Shown here in pieces: positions 1 through 10,059 of a stretch of 64,000 nt of DNA. The stretch is taken from positions 68,515-132,514 of the forward strand of contig NW_005179083.1 of NCBI RefSeq assembly GCF_000350225.1, given 5' to 3'. This DNA comes from Chondrus crispus (Eukaryota; Rhodophyta; Florideophyceae; Gigartinales; Gigartinaceae). The notes beneath the pieces are model-generated. The model made no database searches. It saw only the letters and a list, made by a program, of their open reading frames with translations, and had not been told where the DNA came from. Position 1 is the first letter of the stretch, and each line of letters starts with the position of its first letter. Position numbers and translations under genes: made by a program.

Positions 1-79
1 ACTTTCCATTCTTGCACGCAACCCACCACACACCACCCACTACACACACACACCCCAACCGCCCCCGTCATCCCCAAGC

Positions 80-694
80 ATGGACGCCGCAGCCACGCTC
101 GCCAAGCAGCCTTCCGCCTTCCCCGGCGAGAAGTTCCTCTCCTCCTGGCACGACGTCAAGTTCTTCGTCGGCGCCTCCGAGCCGCACGGCTCCAGCTGGG
201 CCCCGCTCGCCGCCTTCTACGGCTTCGGCCACGCCCATCTCTCCACGTGCCGCCTCGTCTTCATCCTCGAGCCGCGCCCCTCCGTGGCCGCCCCGCACCA
301 CCTCTCCATCCCGCTCGTGTGGCTCCGCAAGGACCATCTCCACATCCGCCGCCCCTTCTTCGACTCCAAGCACCTCGCCGGCGTCCTCGTGCCCGCAGAC
401 GTCACCCACTCGGCCCTCGGACCCAGCCCCGTCTTCGCCACCCCAGGAAAGCCCATGGAGTTCCGGATAGAGATGCTGGACAGCAGCATGAACGACGAGT
501 TGGCCGGTGCCTTGCACGACTTGCTGGCCGACCCGGATCGTGTCGCCAAGGACACAAGAGTCCTCCGCAAGGCCGTAGACAAAGCCCTCATCCCCACTGA
601 CGTCCACTATGCCTTCATTGACCCGACAAACCCGTCTTTTTTGCACCTCGGCACACAGATGACCCATCCCGAAGGCTGCAACGCCCTCGTGTGA
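80..694 (+). CDS. GRAM-domain protein, WBP2-like
   Basis: A single-exon gene of 204 codons whose ATG sits in a good context (AAGCATGG). Residues about 20-140 follow the GRAM/WBP2 pattern: a strand ending in CRLVFILEP, then a PLVWLRKDHLHI segment like the PFYLMKDCEI of WBP2, then a VFG-like turn (RPFFDSKHLAGVLVP), and a short MEFRIEML strand near residue 130. WBP2-type GRAM domains are PH-like folds that bind lipids or act as coactivator scaffolds. The C-terminal 60 residues show no motif I know, and the proline-rich PPxY tail of animal WBP2 is absent. The gene converges on its right neighbour with only 72 bases between stop codons. The family call rests on remembered motif similarity, and the cellular role is unknown. 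Confidence 0.6.
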   Translation: MDAAATLAKQPSAFPGEKFLSSWHDVKFFVGASEPHGSSWAPLAAFYGFGHAHLSTCRLVFILEPRPSVAAPHHLSIPLVWLRKDHLHIRRPFFDSKHLAGVLVPADVTHSALGPSPVFATPGKPMEFRIEMLDSSMNDELAGALHDLLADPDRVAKDTRVLRKAVDKALIPTDVHYAFIDPTNPSFLHLGTQMTHPEGCNALV

Positions 695-766
695 GCGCGT
701 GCTGCACCCCACTCGTTCCGTCCCGCTCACCTTGTTTTGTTCTTACCCACCGTCCTTCCTGTACTT

Positions 767-1681
767 CTACCCCCCGCCCGTCACCTCAACCTCCTCATCG
801 TCGGTCTTGAGCACGTTGCTCGCGTCCTGCACCAGCTGCATGGACGCCGTCATGGCCTCACCCAGCCCGCATAACCAGTACTTGTTAGCCCCGATCTGTA
901 AATCAACGGTGCCCAGATTCTGGCCCAGCGCCTCCATATCACCCTCCCCCAACTCCCCCGTCCTCGCGCTCCGATCGTCCAACTCCAGCTGCGGAACGGC
1001 GCTCCCGTACGAGTACGCGGCCATGTGGCCGCTTGCCGTGACGCCCAGTCGGCACGGCGCATAATCCTCCGGCTGCCTCGCTTCCCCCTCGGCGCCGGCA
1101 AACGCGACCAAGCAGTCCACGTCCCCAATCAGTCGCGCGGGGCGCACTAGCGGGGACATCTTGCGCTTGGACATGTTGCGGTTGGACAGCGACGCAATCT
1201 GCGGGCTGGAGCGCATGACCGGCGTGGGCGGGCTGCTGACGTCGGGCGGCAGCCCTCCGCGGCTGCGGCCGCCCGGGCCGGGTGCGGTCTCGTCGCGGAT
1301 CTTCTTGAGGCGGAACTCGACCTGCTCGACCTCAAACGTGGCGCTAGCGGCCGCGCTCTTGGCGTTGAACAGGTCGTGCTCGAGCTTGTGCAGCGTCGCC
1401 ACGGAGCGGTCCTCGCGCGCGGGCGCAGGCGCGCGGCTGTACGCCGTCGAGAGCTCCGCGTTAGCGTGCGCGCGGCGCGCGGCCTCGTCGCGCGTCAGGT
1501 CCGTCGCGTACGTCAGCGACTCGATCTGCCGCTGCGCGTCGCGCTCCTCCGCCTCCTGCTCGGCGAGCAGCGAGGTCAGCGCGGCGATCTCGGCGCGCAG
1601 TTTCGCCGCCCGCGCGGAGAGGAGCGACGCCTCTGAGGCCGGCGACGGCGACGGTGACGGCGACGGCGGGGGGGAAGCCAT
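767..1681 (-). CDS. Coiled-coil protein of unknown function
   Basis: This frame encodes 304 residues when started at the ATG at 1681, which lies in a near-perfect Kozak context (GCCGCCACCATGG); the frame stays open 31 codons further upstream without such a context. After a Pro/Ser repeat (residues 3-15), residues 18-60 form an Ala/Leu/Glu-rich coiled coil, a second helix covers about 95-130, and a Pro/Ser linker follows. The C-terminal half (about 180-300) is a globular region with an LVAFAGAEGEARQ stretch and an acidic end. I do not recognise the family. The helical N-terminus suggests an adaptor or complex subunit, but that is a guess. It converges with the GRAM-domain gene and diverges from the next gene, with about 400 bases between start codons. 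Confidence 0.6.
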   Translation of the reverse strand: MASPPPSPSPSPSPASEASLLSARAAKLRAEIAALTSLLAEQEAEERDAQRQIESLTYATDLTRDEAARRAHANAELSTAYSRAPAPAREDRSVATLHKLEHDLFNAKSAAASATFEVEQVEFRLKKIRDETAPGPGGRSRGGLPPDVSSPPTPVMRSSPQIASLSNRNMSKRKMSPLVRPARLIGDVDCLVAFAGAEGEARQPEDYAPCRLGVTASGHMAAYSYGSAVPQLELDDRSARTGELGEGDMEALGQNLGTVDLQIGANKYWLCGLGEAMTASMQLVQDASNVLKTDDEEVEVTGGG

Positions 1682-2087
1682 GGTGGCGGTGTGGGAAGCG
1701 ATGGGTAGCGGGAGCGGGCAGAAGGGGATAATGCTAGGGAAGGCGAAGGATGAGGGCGGAGGTCCGCCGCCCAATTCTGAGGCCTCATTTGTAGTTCGTT
1801 CAGGTGTAAGCCGAATACTGCAGTGCCAATGTCAGGAAAATAGTGTCAGGAAAATACCGCCCGTACACGTCGCAGTCGTGTACGTCTGTACACGTGTTCC
1901 TGTAGACACCGTTGGACACGTGTTGTTCATGTGATCTCGCAACGATCCTTCAACGCAAGACTCTCGTCCCTTTACACTTTTAGTGTTTAGGGATCATCAC
2001 CTTCTTCTCTCATCCCTCTCCCCACCCCCGACCCCCCGACCTTCACACGACACTTTCCCCCTTCCTCCCCCTTTCTTCCCCTCCGAA

Positions 2088-3260
2088 ATGGCGTTCATCC
2101 AGAGCCCCCTGATCTCTACCTTCACCCCAGCGGGACGACGCTCGAAACTCTGCAGCCTACGGCGAGCCTCTCCCCTCTATCCACCTCGCTCGCGTTTGGG
2201 GGGTGTGGGGATGACGTCTGTGGACCCGATAGATCCATCTTTCTACGAGGACGACGACGCCACACTCGGCGACCCCGGCCCCGTGATGGGCATGCAGATG
2301 CCGGACCTGACGGAGGAGGACAAAGAGTACTTGGACGGCGCCCGGAACGGCGACGACTTTATGGCCCGCATGACCCACATCGCCCACAGGCTGGACCACG
2401 TCCGCAGGGCCGCCAACAAGCAGAGCGGACGCCTGTCCACGGACGATTACATGAACAGCCTGAAGAGGACCGCGCCAGACCTGAGCTCCCTCGAAGGGAC
2501 GAGCGGGCTCCGACCCGCGGACGCCTACATCAACAGCTTGAAGACGGGCACTAGCTCGCATGTCCCCGACGGGGACTTCACGTCCACGGGACTGAACGCG
2601 GGCGAGGCGTACATGGCTGCCCTGGCGAAAGATCACGCCAATGTGCATGGGGCGAACGCTGCGGATCCAAATTCTTCGCCGCCTTCTGAAACGGAACTTG
2701 ACATTGCACAGCTTGATGCCGAAGCTGAGGCTGTGGCAAGAAAGCTGAGAGAGTTGACTGGAACTGGTGCTGCGACTGGGGAGGTTGACGACTTGGTAGT
2801 GGGGGAGGGCGGGCAGGGAGGAGGTCAACCGTCCGCGGAGGCGCTCAAGTACGAAATTGAGCGTCTGGAGAAGGAGCTCTCCGCGGCCAACGGAGTTGCA
2901 TTCAGCGAGGACTCAGGCCTTCGACCAATCGTCCAATCTCCCGGCGCCGGCGGCGACGGCGACCGAGCCGAGGTGCCGCAGGAGATGAGCGAGGATGAGA
3001 AGATGGCCGTGTTCGACGCGATCCGCAAGCGGGCCATGGCGCAGCGGGAGACCGGGTGGAGCGACGAGCTCGCCGACCCGCTCGCGCGCACCCTCCCTAC
3101 GGGAGAGCCGCGTGTCGCAGGCGCGGACCCCTTGCAAGAGCTCAGGACGTGTCTCGCAGAGTTTGCGCAGGAGTCACGCGACAGGCTCACCGCGCACGAA
3201 CGGCGCGTGGAGGAGCTGCTTCGTCGCATCGGCGAGGCGGAAAACGGCGGGCCGATGTGA
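2088..3260 (+). CDS. Probable plastid-targeted protein with repeated DxYxxSLK motif
   Basis: This frame encodes 390 residues from the ATG at 2088 (CCGAAATGG). The N-terminus begins MAFIQSPLI, then is rich in Ser, Thr, Arg and Pro to about residue 40, as in red-algal plastid transit peptides that carry an early Phe. A motif repeats three times at regular 26-28 residue spacing: DDYMNSLK (119-126), DAYINSLK (145-152) and EAYMAALA (173-180). Coiled-coil segments follow at about 205-230, 245-265 and 355-385. Function is unknown; the repeats resemble short docking motifs, which is inference. The frame stays open 35 codons upstream of this start but without an ATG in good context. The gene is divergent from the coiled-coil gene at 767-1681. 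Confidence 0.6.
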   Translation: MAFIQSPLISTFTPAGRRSKLCSLRRASPLYPPRSRLGGVGMTSVDPIDPSFYEDDDATLGDPGPVMGMQMPDLTEEDKEYLDGARNGDDFMARMTHIAHRLDHVRRAANKQSGRLSTDDYMNSLKRTAPDLSSLEGTSGLRPADAYINSLKTGTSSHVPDGDFTSTGLNAGEAYMAALAKDHANVHGANAADPNSSPPSETELDIAQLDAEAEAVARKLRELTGTGAATGEVDDLVVGEGGQGGGQPSAEALKYEIERLEKELSAANGVAFSEDSGLRPIVQSPGAGGDGDRAEVPQEMSEDEKMAVFDAIRKRAMAQRETGWSDELADPLARTLPTGEPRVAGADPLQELRTCLAEFAQESRDRLTAHERRVEELLRRIGEAENGGPM

Positions 3261-3664
3261 GATGGCCTCCTCACGCGCTGCAAGTGGGGAGATAGCACCT
3301 TGTAGAACGTGACGCTGGCGAGCCGTTCCGTCGCGCTCGCGGTAGAGTCGGGTGCCACTGTGTAAATTGTACCCCGCGTGACAGCGCCGTTGATATTTTG
3401 CGCGGTGAGACGGCGAGGGAGACGGCGGGAGGGGCTGCGGGGAATGGCGGGCGGGACGACGCGGAAGCGCGGCGTCGGCGAGGGACAGCGCTATACAATC
3501 GCGATGGCGTTACCAGTACCGGAGAGCGCCGTGTGACACTCGTGCAAAGGTAGCAAGCGGGAGCGAACCGATTGGGGAGTTGAGCGTCTGGTCAGGAGGG
3601 GGAAGCACTGCGTGATAGAGGTCTACATTAGCAGGAATTGCTACGACGCGGGTTGCTGCGGCTA
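3261..3664. other. Intergenic, no gene seen
   Basis: This is the 3' flank of the plastid-protein gene. It has GC-rich sequence with open frames that show no protein-like composition. No repeat or RNA gene was recognised. Confidence 0.4.
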
Positions 3665-4400
3665 CCCGCGCAGAGAGGAAGCGGGCGGTGGCGTGAGGGG
3701 GCCGCCCACAAGCTGAAACGCGCACAAACTCTCCGCAAGCATGTAATCGCGAACCCGGAACACCCTCGCCGCCCCGTTCTTCCTTACTCACTGATCGTTC
3801 GACTCGAACCCCAGCTCCACCTTCGCAGTGAAATTACTCGCCACCCTGATCCCCAATGCAGAGTTGATCAAGTCCTCCAACACGGTCCCGTCAAACCCGC
3901 TCACGTCACAAATCGGGTCAGTCGCCCATCCCTTGTACTCGACCTTCATCAGTTCTCGGTGTAAGTATAAATAGCGCTTGTCCAAGTCGCCTTTGTTGAT
4001 CACGTTCTCTGTGTGTGTGCCGCCTGAATGTGCCGTTCTCCTCCATCTCCTCCATCTCCTCCATCATGCCTTCGCCCTTCTGCAGCAGCAGGATCACCCC
4101 GCGTTGCCCCTCTTCTTCGCTGAAATGAACGCAAAGTCCCGCTTGTGCGACACCTCGACCAGCAGCTCCATCGTCCGTGCGTCCTTCACCAGCAGAAATG
4201 TCGTGTAGAACGGCACGGAGAGACGGCCGATGTTTGAAGTGGTGATAGAGGACGGCTGGATTTTTCTCCTGGAGACGTACCCGAACTTGGGCTCGTACCC
4301 CATCAGGTGCTCGGGAGATGAGGAAAGAAAGAAAAATTCAGAATCTCAAGAATCTCAAGAATCTCACGATTATATACCAAATAGCAGCCACAACAGCAAC
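3665..4400 (-). pseudogene. Relic A of the secreted-protein gene family
   Basis: Read on the minus strand, this is a degraded copy of the second exon of the gene at 38415-40207. It starts at the intron end near 4400, then GYEPKFGYVS (near 4300), LLVKDARTMELLVEVSHK (near 4180), NKGDLDKRYLY (near 3990), a segment ending in KVELGFESNDQ (near 3790) and a tail FRVRDYMLAESLCAFQLVGG (to about 3690). At least two frame breaks separate these blocks: one after RGNAG near 4095, and one near 4010 before the NKGDL block. The same break after RGNAG and the same intron remnant (three copies of GAGATTCTT) occur in relic B at 48225-49265, so one is a copy of the other or both come from an already broken copy. 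Confidence 0.75.
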
Positions 4401-5163
4401 AAACTGCACGAAGTGTTGTGTTGATTTACTATTTGTCTTTACTATTTGTCCAAAGATACCCGCAGGTGAAAGTATAAGAAATATTAATTGAGGTATTCAG
4501 AGGTGAATAACCCTGTACGCGACTTTCGTGACAATTTTTTTGGGGCTTTTCGGGTTTCTTTAGCATAACTCCAGTTTCAGACTGACTTGAGATATCAAAC
4601 CAAGCCGGTTGGAACTGCACCGCCGAGACGCTTGTATTGATATAAACATATTCCATCGTAGTGCAGTACTTCCTGCGACAGGGCTGTCTCAGTAAGCAGA
4701 GGTTGGTCCTATAACTGAATCGGTCCATAACATCACAATGGCAACAAATTTGTAACTTTAGTCTACATCGTGTGCAGCACCTATTGTGACTTTGCACAAT
4801 TTTCTTGACTCTTAGATGATAACGTGCCACTTCCTCCTAAATTAATTCAAGGCCTCCTTGGCCTCTCCATTGTCACCCATTTCGTGCACGACTGCAGGTG
4901 CCGTACAACAAATGCAGGTGCCCTACAGTGACTTGAGATTAGCCACCACACCCGCATATGCGTTTTATTGTTTTCATTTTCATTTTGGCCGCATGCAATG
5001 GCTGATTCCCCTACTGAACTGCCACTTTTCCCTTATCCTCCTACTGAACTGCTACTTTTCCGAAATCAGCCTACTGATAAGGCCAAATGGCACAAGTTCG
5101 CCAACGAATCGTGATATTTCTTTCGCCCCGCTCTTGCAACAACAATTCATGATTCGGACCCTG
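4401..5163. other. Intergenic, no gene seen
   Basis: This AT-richer stretch lies between relic A and the DIRS-like element. I see short open frames only and no recognisable protein, tRNA or repeat. Confidence 0.4.
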
Positions 5164-5320
5164 TTCGCGTCCGTGTACACGTTTCGTGTATGCGGGTGAA
5201 GAACCCCCAGGAAGTAGCAAGGGGCTGACAATCTCTGTCAGCATGCCGAGCGTCGCTGTCTTTATTAGAACACCACCACCAGCTCTGCCCGGAGGACCTC
5301 CCTCGATCCGGCATGTCTAT
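5164..5320 (+). repeat. Left direct repeat of the DIRS-like element
   Basis: This 157-bp sequence begins TTCGCGTCCGTGTACACG and ends GGCATGTCTAT. It is repeated in the same orientation at 9903-10059. Confidence 0.85.
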
Positions 5321-5404
5321 ATTTCTCTTTGAGAAATTCCCCCTGACCACTATTCCGGGCGGCGACACATTCTACGTAGCACACACAGCGTGCTATTGAG
5401 AGCG

Positions 5405-6064
5405 ATGACAGACGCAAACAGCAGTCCCCCGCCTTCCGCCGGGGTGGCGTTCAGGGCAGCTTGGGCAACCGCGAAGCCCGAGCTCCGCGACTATGGCACT
5501 GTTGTAACTGAGCTGAACTCTCTAAAGTTGGAGGGAGAGCGAAGTGTCTTCGAGAGAGGCCCCCATGTTCCGATCACTCACATGGGGTACTTTAAGCCTC
5601 CGCCTGACGCTTTCCTTTCCGATCTAAGGTCTAAGGAACGGAGATCCGCGAAGGAGTGGGAGTACATTAATGCTGCTGGGGTATGGACTGAGCTAGGTCT
5701 GGCTGAACTCAAGGTCGCGAAGGGGCAAGATGGTGACGTGGCAGACCTAGCGCAGCGGCTGGATTTGGCTCAATCGTCGTTCAAAGCCGCCCTTGAGGTC
5801 CTTTCTATGAGGGCTCAATACTTTCGTGACCTCACGGAGCAAGGCGTTGAGACAGCCCGGCAGATGTCGTTTCTCGTCGAGCAGGGGCATAATGCCGTGT
5901 TTTCGGAGTCTTACAGCGCAGCTCGAGAGGCACTCACCTCTAAACTAGAGATCGAGTCAGCAAAGCAGCTGGCCAAAGCTCGTCTCGAGAGAGCGAGAGG
6001 GCGCAGCCAGACGGGCGGAGCGAATGGGAACAAAGGATCCCCCGGTTCCGCCTCCCAAGAGTAA
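5405..6064 (+). CDS. Gag-like frame of the DIRS-like element
   Basis: This open frame of about 219 codons is the first in the element and is followed closely by the reverse transcriptase region. It is helical and charged, with a coiled-coil-like centre (about residues 100-190) and a basic Arg/Gly tail. It has no zinc knuckle. Position and composition match the first frame of DIRS-like elements, which is assumed to be gag-like; there is no direct sequence recognition of a capsid fold. Confidence 0.55.
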   Translation: MTDANSSPPPSAGVAFRAAWATAKPELRDYGTVVTELNSLKLEGERSVFERGPHVPITHMGYFKPPPDAFLSDLRSKERRSAKEWEYINAAGVWTELGLAELKVAKGQDGDVADLAQRLDLAQSSFKAALEVLSMRAQYFRDLTEQGVETARQMSFLVEQGHNAVFSESYSAAREALTSKLEIESAKQLAKARLERARGRSQTGGANGNKGSPGSASQE

Positions 6065-6115
6065 CGGGCGCCCTACGGGGCATGAGAGGCACTGAGTGGC
6101 CGGGGGACCACTGTT

Positions 6116-8742
6116 GTGGAGAGGTACATCACTAAGAGGCGACAAGTGGCAGTCGGAGCTTGGTGCTTCAGAATACCTCGTCCGTGCGATCCGGTATGGC
6201 ATTCGAGATATGCCAGCGGTGCCCTTCATGGATGGCTTGGTAAAATGGAAGAAATCCCCCAATCAGAGGAGGACAGGTGTCTTGCCCGGAAGGACTTGCT
6301 GGATGGGTGTCAGGAAGGCATATACGAACGCGTGTCGTCGAAGGAGATCGAGGGAATCGTGCAGTCAGGTAAGATGGTTTCGTCGGCGTTCGTGGTATGG
6401 CAAGGGGACGAAAGGGAGAAGAAGGGGCGGTTCGTCGTCAACTTCCACCGACAGAGCAAGCATTGGAGGAAAGGGAGCGTGAGGATGGAGACGATACCTT
6501 CGTTCGCCATAGACATACAGCGCGGGGATACTTTAATGTCTTGGGATATCAAAAGCGGCTACCGTCACTTTTCTCTGCACCCGACGTTCGAGACTACTTT
6601 GTTTTCCGCTACGCCGGACATTTCTACCGTTGCATCGCCCTCCCGTTTTGGGTGGGGGCGCTCTGTCTGGTGGTTCACAAAGCTACTGAGGCCGCTCGTA
6701 CAGTACATGCGCGATACCCTTGGTTATCGTGTGCTTCCGTACATCGACGACTTCCTGGCCGCCCCTTGCCGCTACGGGCTGCCGTCGACTCAAGTGGACT
6801 ATCGAAGAGCGCGAAAGCGGCTTTCAGCGCTCTTTGGACGGCTCGGCATCGTGCGGCACGAGGAGAAAGGATGCTGGGAGGGAGGGCGACGTGTGGAGCA
6901 CCTCGGAATGCTCATAGACACAGAAGATATGAAGGTGTACGTCTCCGATGCGAAGGTGAAGAAAGTGCGAGGACTGGCGCGAAAGATTCTCCTCATGGCG
7001 CAACGGAATCGACGCTTGGTACTCTTGGAGCTACTACGACACTTCTGCGGCGTATGTGTGTCTCTGTCGCTCGCGGTTCCACTCGCTCGTTTCTACACGC
7101 GTTCGGTCTACTTCGACATGTCCTTGGCGGAGTGCAAGGAGCGAGGGTCATGTCGGACGGCTGCGCCAGGGGCTGCGCTTGCGAGGCCTACAGTGTGGAG
7201 ACCGGGGGTTTGCGGCCGAAGCCCCCAGCAGCCGCTCGCGAGTGGGTCCGCCGAGCACACCCGGAGCACGCAGAAGATCAAGGTCAGGCTGTGCCGGCAG
7301 TCGCTCCGCGACATTCGACACTGGCGTTCGCTTTCGAGGGGAGAAGGAAGGGATCTCGTCAGGCTGGAAAGGCATATGACAATGCACAGCGATGCCGCCG
7401 ATGTGGGTTGTGGCGGCACGCTGGGACTCGAGACTGGTCAAGGACTGCTGGGTTTGTGGGAGGGTCGCGGATTTTGGAGCGCGGACAACAGGGCGCACTC
7501 GATCACTTTGCGCGAGTTGAGAGCCGTCCGGCTACTCCTCCACCTGCACTTTGCCGACTACGTATTGTAGCATAAGGACGCGTGTCCTATCTACACAAAA
7601 ATACTGTCCGCGTGGAAACGTCAACCACGTGGCAAACGTTATGACAACGACTGTCATTTTTCGGATCCGTCTAATGTTGCGTGTAAGGCGACCGATCTTT
7701 ACAGTACCTCGAGTACAGTACTGTAGCGCAACGGCGCAAATAGTCGTTACGAAGTCTCCTCTGTATTGGCGCCGTTACGCTTTACGGTGTAAGAAGTACA
7801 GTATTACGTAGTTAATAAAGGAGGCCGCTAGGGGAATGAAGAGAGGACCATCGACAGCGCACGGAGGGCTAGTCTGGTCAAGTCCGACCCCTAGTCGTCT
7901 ACGCCTTCCTTTCTTTTTCGTAGGTCTTTTGGCCTTTTTTCCCTTTCGTTTTCCGTTCTACGTTCCGACCACCCACCCGAGGGTGAGACGCTACGACAGC
8001 TCGGCTCCGTGCCAGGATCCGGACTCCGCGTCGTCGCCCTGATCGCAAGGGCGCCGAGTCACGCGTCGACACGTCGATCTGCCAGCAGTTGCTCGTTGGG
8101 GTGTCGAACCCATTCAAGACTCTACCACGCTACCAGGGACACGTTCCCATTCGCTTATTGGCACGTACGCCCGGTGACATCGCACTTCGAGCTACAGTAT
8201 ACGCCCTGAGTCCGCTCCCGCCTTCGTGGTCTGTTGAGCGCTGGGGTGTTATACTACACGTATCAGACCCGCGAGTTCGTCGCCTGCTGTTACACGAGGA
8301 CAATCAAGCCGTCGTCTACGTGCTGAATGCGATGGTGTCGGCCTCGGAGGAGATGATGATCGAGTTGAGAAAGCTGGAAGTACTGCTGAGAGTCCTCGGT
8401 GTACGGTTGGAAGCAAGATGGATACCATCAACGGTAAACAGGTTCGCGGACACACTGTCGCGAACCTGGGATCCGAGGGATGCAAGGGCTACGGATTCAT
8501 TGCTACAGTTAATACAGAAAGAATATCGCTTGAGCCACGTGGTATTTCGAGAACGGCCGCTGGGGGACACGCTGATAGCGAGAAAAAAGTACTTGCTGAC
8601 GCAGATGGACGAAGACTGGGGGGACGGGAAAGGCCGACTTTGGAACCCCCCATTCGATCTTCTTCCGGTTGTTGTTCGGAAGATCGCGGCAGAGGATGGG
8701 AAGGGAGTGTTGGTTGCGCCGAGGTGGCCAGCACAAGCTTGA
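6116..8742 (+). pseudogene. Reverse transcriptase and RNase H region of the DIRS-like element
   Basis: Recognisable blocks are an RT palm start (FVVNFHRQSKHW), the second palm motif SWDIKSGYRHFSLHP, the catalytic box YIDDFLAAP near 6745, and an RNase H block with MHSDAADVGCGGTLG near 7385 and ITLRELRAVRLLLH. The RNase H region resumes after the solo LTR with LLHEDNQAVVYVLN and VNRFADTLSR, both typical of DIRS elements. The region is a fossil, interrupted by the solo LTR at 7566-8258. Confidence 0.8.
7566..8258. repeat. Solo LTR nested in the DIRS-like element
   Basis: This 693-bp insertion begins TGTAGCATAA and ends TTATACTACA, so the ends are imperfect inverted repeats of the TG...CA type. 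The 5-bp target CGTAT is duplicated on both sides (7561-7565 and 8259-8263). It interrupts the RNase H region of the DIRS-like element. The TGTAGCATAA start is shared with the Gypsy LTRs at 16537 and 28493 and with the solo LTR at 35081, so all belong to one LTR lineage. It has no internal coding sequence, as expected after recombination between two LTRs. Confidence 0.85.
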
Positions 8743-8829
8743 TACGCGTGCTTGCAAAGCTTGAGCTCGCGCATGGTGGAGCTACACCCCGGGGACGACG
8801 GACCGCTGGTGGAAGGAGAAGGCAAGAAC

Positions 8830-9877
8830 GAGGGATGGTCAGTGGTCGTCGCGGAGATCGTGTAGAGAGGAACTGGAAGGCCGGGATCGTGGCTTCGGTG
8901 CTGTCGCGTGCCGGGACTGACACCGCTACAGGAGGGGCAGAGGCGGCAGCGTCGTTGCTCGCCGAGTTCCGTTGGAGGGAGCGGACGTGGGGCAACCGGT
9001 CAAGCCAGATCCGCAAGTGGCTATCTTTCTGCGATGAGGAGGGACGGGACCCGCTTCCGGCGGAGGAATGGGACGTGCCGGCGTTTATTGGATACCTGTC
9101 ACTTGAAGGCCGAGTCAGTGCGGCCTCGGCTCCTCAATACGTGTCAGCGGTGTCTCGATATCACGTCAATCATGGCTTTGCATCCCCCACGCTCACTCCA
9201 ACTGTCAGAGACCTATTACAGGCTTACACCAACAAGGCCGATCAAGCTGGATCAGAACAGTTGATCAGGATCGGATGCGGGGCAGACATGATGAAAAGGG
9301 TACTCGAGTATGGTCTTCAAAGCACTGATCTGGAGGATGTTTGGGGCTGCAGCATGGTTATTTTCTCTTTTATTTTTCAATATCGCGCTGTTACAGTGGC
9401 ACACCTGGCCCCTGATGACGTCACCGTGAATGCGGACGGAATTTCATCGAAGCTCACGCATCGCAAAGAGAAGTCCCTTCGCCGCCCATTGATACTGCAC
9501 TACCCCCAAAATCCCGCTTGGGAGACTAATTCCGGTCCGTCATCACTAATCCAGCATTGGATCTCCCGGCGTCCGGCCTCACGGGGGTGTTTAACCTACG
9601 CCATAATCAGCGGTTGGGTGGGGCGCGTCTTTCGGACGCTGTTACCCGCGCTTTTCAGCTTGTCTCCGCTGCTGCGCCGCCTGGCTTTTACTACGGCTCG
9701 CACAGTCCCCGTATCGGGGGTGTGAACGAGTTGGTGAACCTACAATTTACCCAAGTGTGGATAATGCAGCGCCTTGACTGGGCTTCTGATGGCATGTTCT
9801 CGATTTATTTTGACAGTCGCATTCAGTTGACCGCCGTGTCGAAGTGGTTCTTTGCCCACATGCGTACTGACGCCTGA
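8830..9877 (+). pseudogene. Tyrosine recombinase region of the DIRS-like element
   Basis: The N-terminal SAM-like DNA-binding part is visible as SQIRKWLSFCDEEGRDPLP and PQYVSAVSRYHVNHGFASP. The catalytic part has a FQYRAVTVAHL block (probable first catalytic Arg), SHSPRIGGVNEL (HxxR-type box) and VWIMQRLDWASDGMF, then a Tyr-containing end. This arrangement is that of DIRS-type recombinases, which insert circular cDNA without target duplications. The region is broken in this copy. Confidence 0.8.
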
Positions 9878-9902
9878 GGCCTCTCCGTGTTCTTTTGGCA
9901 TC

Positions 9903-10059
9903 TTCGCGTCCGTGTACACGTTTCATGTATGCGGGTGAAGAACCCCCAGGAAGTAGCAAGGGGCTGACAATCTCTGTCAGCATGCCGAGCGTCGCTGTCT
10001 TTATTAGAACACCACCACCAGCTCTGCCCGGAGGACCTCCCTCGATCCGGCATGTCTAT
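9903..10059 (+). repeat. Right direct repeat of the DIRS-like element
   Basis: This is the second copy of the 157-bp end repeat. Downstream (10060-10140) the short block CATGTCTATT plus a CTCTTTCC tract recurs, which may be part of the compound right end that Ngaro/PAT-type elements carry. Confidence 0.8.

Larger units (their letters stand above)
5164..10059 (+). mobile_element. DIRS-like tyrosine-recombinase retrotransposon
   Basis: The element is bounded by two 157-bp direct repeats (5164-5320 and 9903-10059) that I see differing at about one base. Between them, in order on the plus strand, lie a gag-like frame, a reverse transcriptase with the YIDDFL box, a DIRS-type RNase H region and a tyrosine recombinase ending in SHSPRIGGVNELVN. 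This gene order and the use of a tyrosine recombinase instead of an integrase define the DIRS/Ngaro/PAT group; direct rather than inverted end repeats favour the Ngaro/PAT side. The copy is broken: a solo LTR sits inside the RNase H region and roughly one or two further breaks exist. The near-identical ends suggest a recent insertion. Confidence 0.85.

Noticed and set aside
247-600. Long open frames overlapping the GRAM-domain gene in other frames
   Set aside because: Arg/Pro-rich shadow frames of a GC-rich coding region; the gene frame has the domain match.
1161-1934. 257-codon plus-strand frame
   Set aside because: Antisense shadow of the coiled-coil gene, rich in Ser/Arg as expected from a GC-rich complement.
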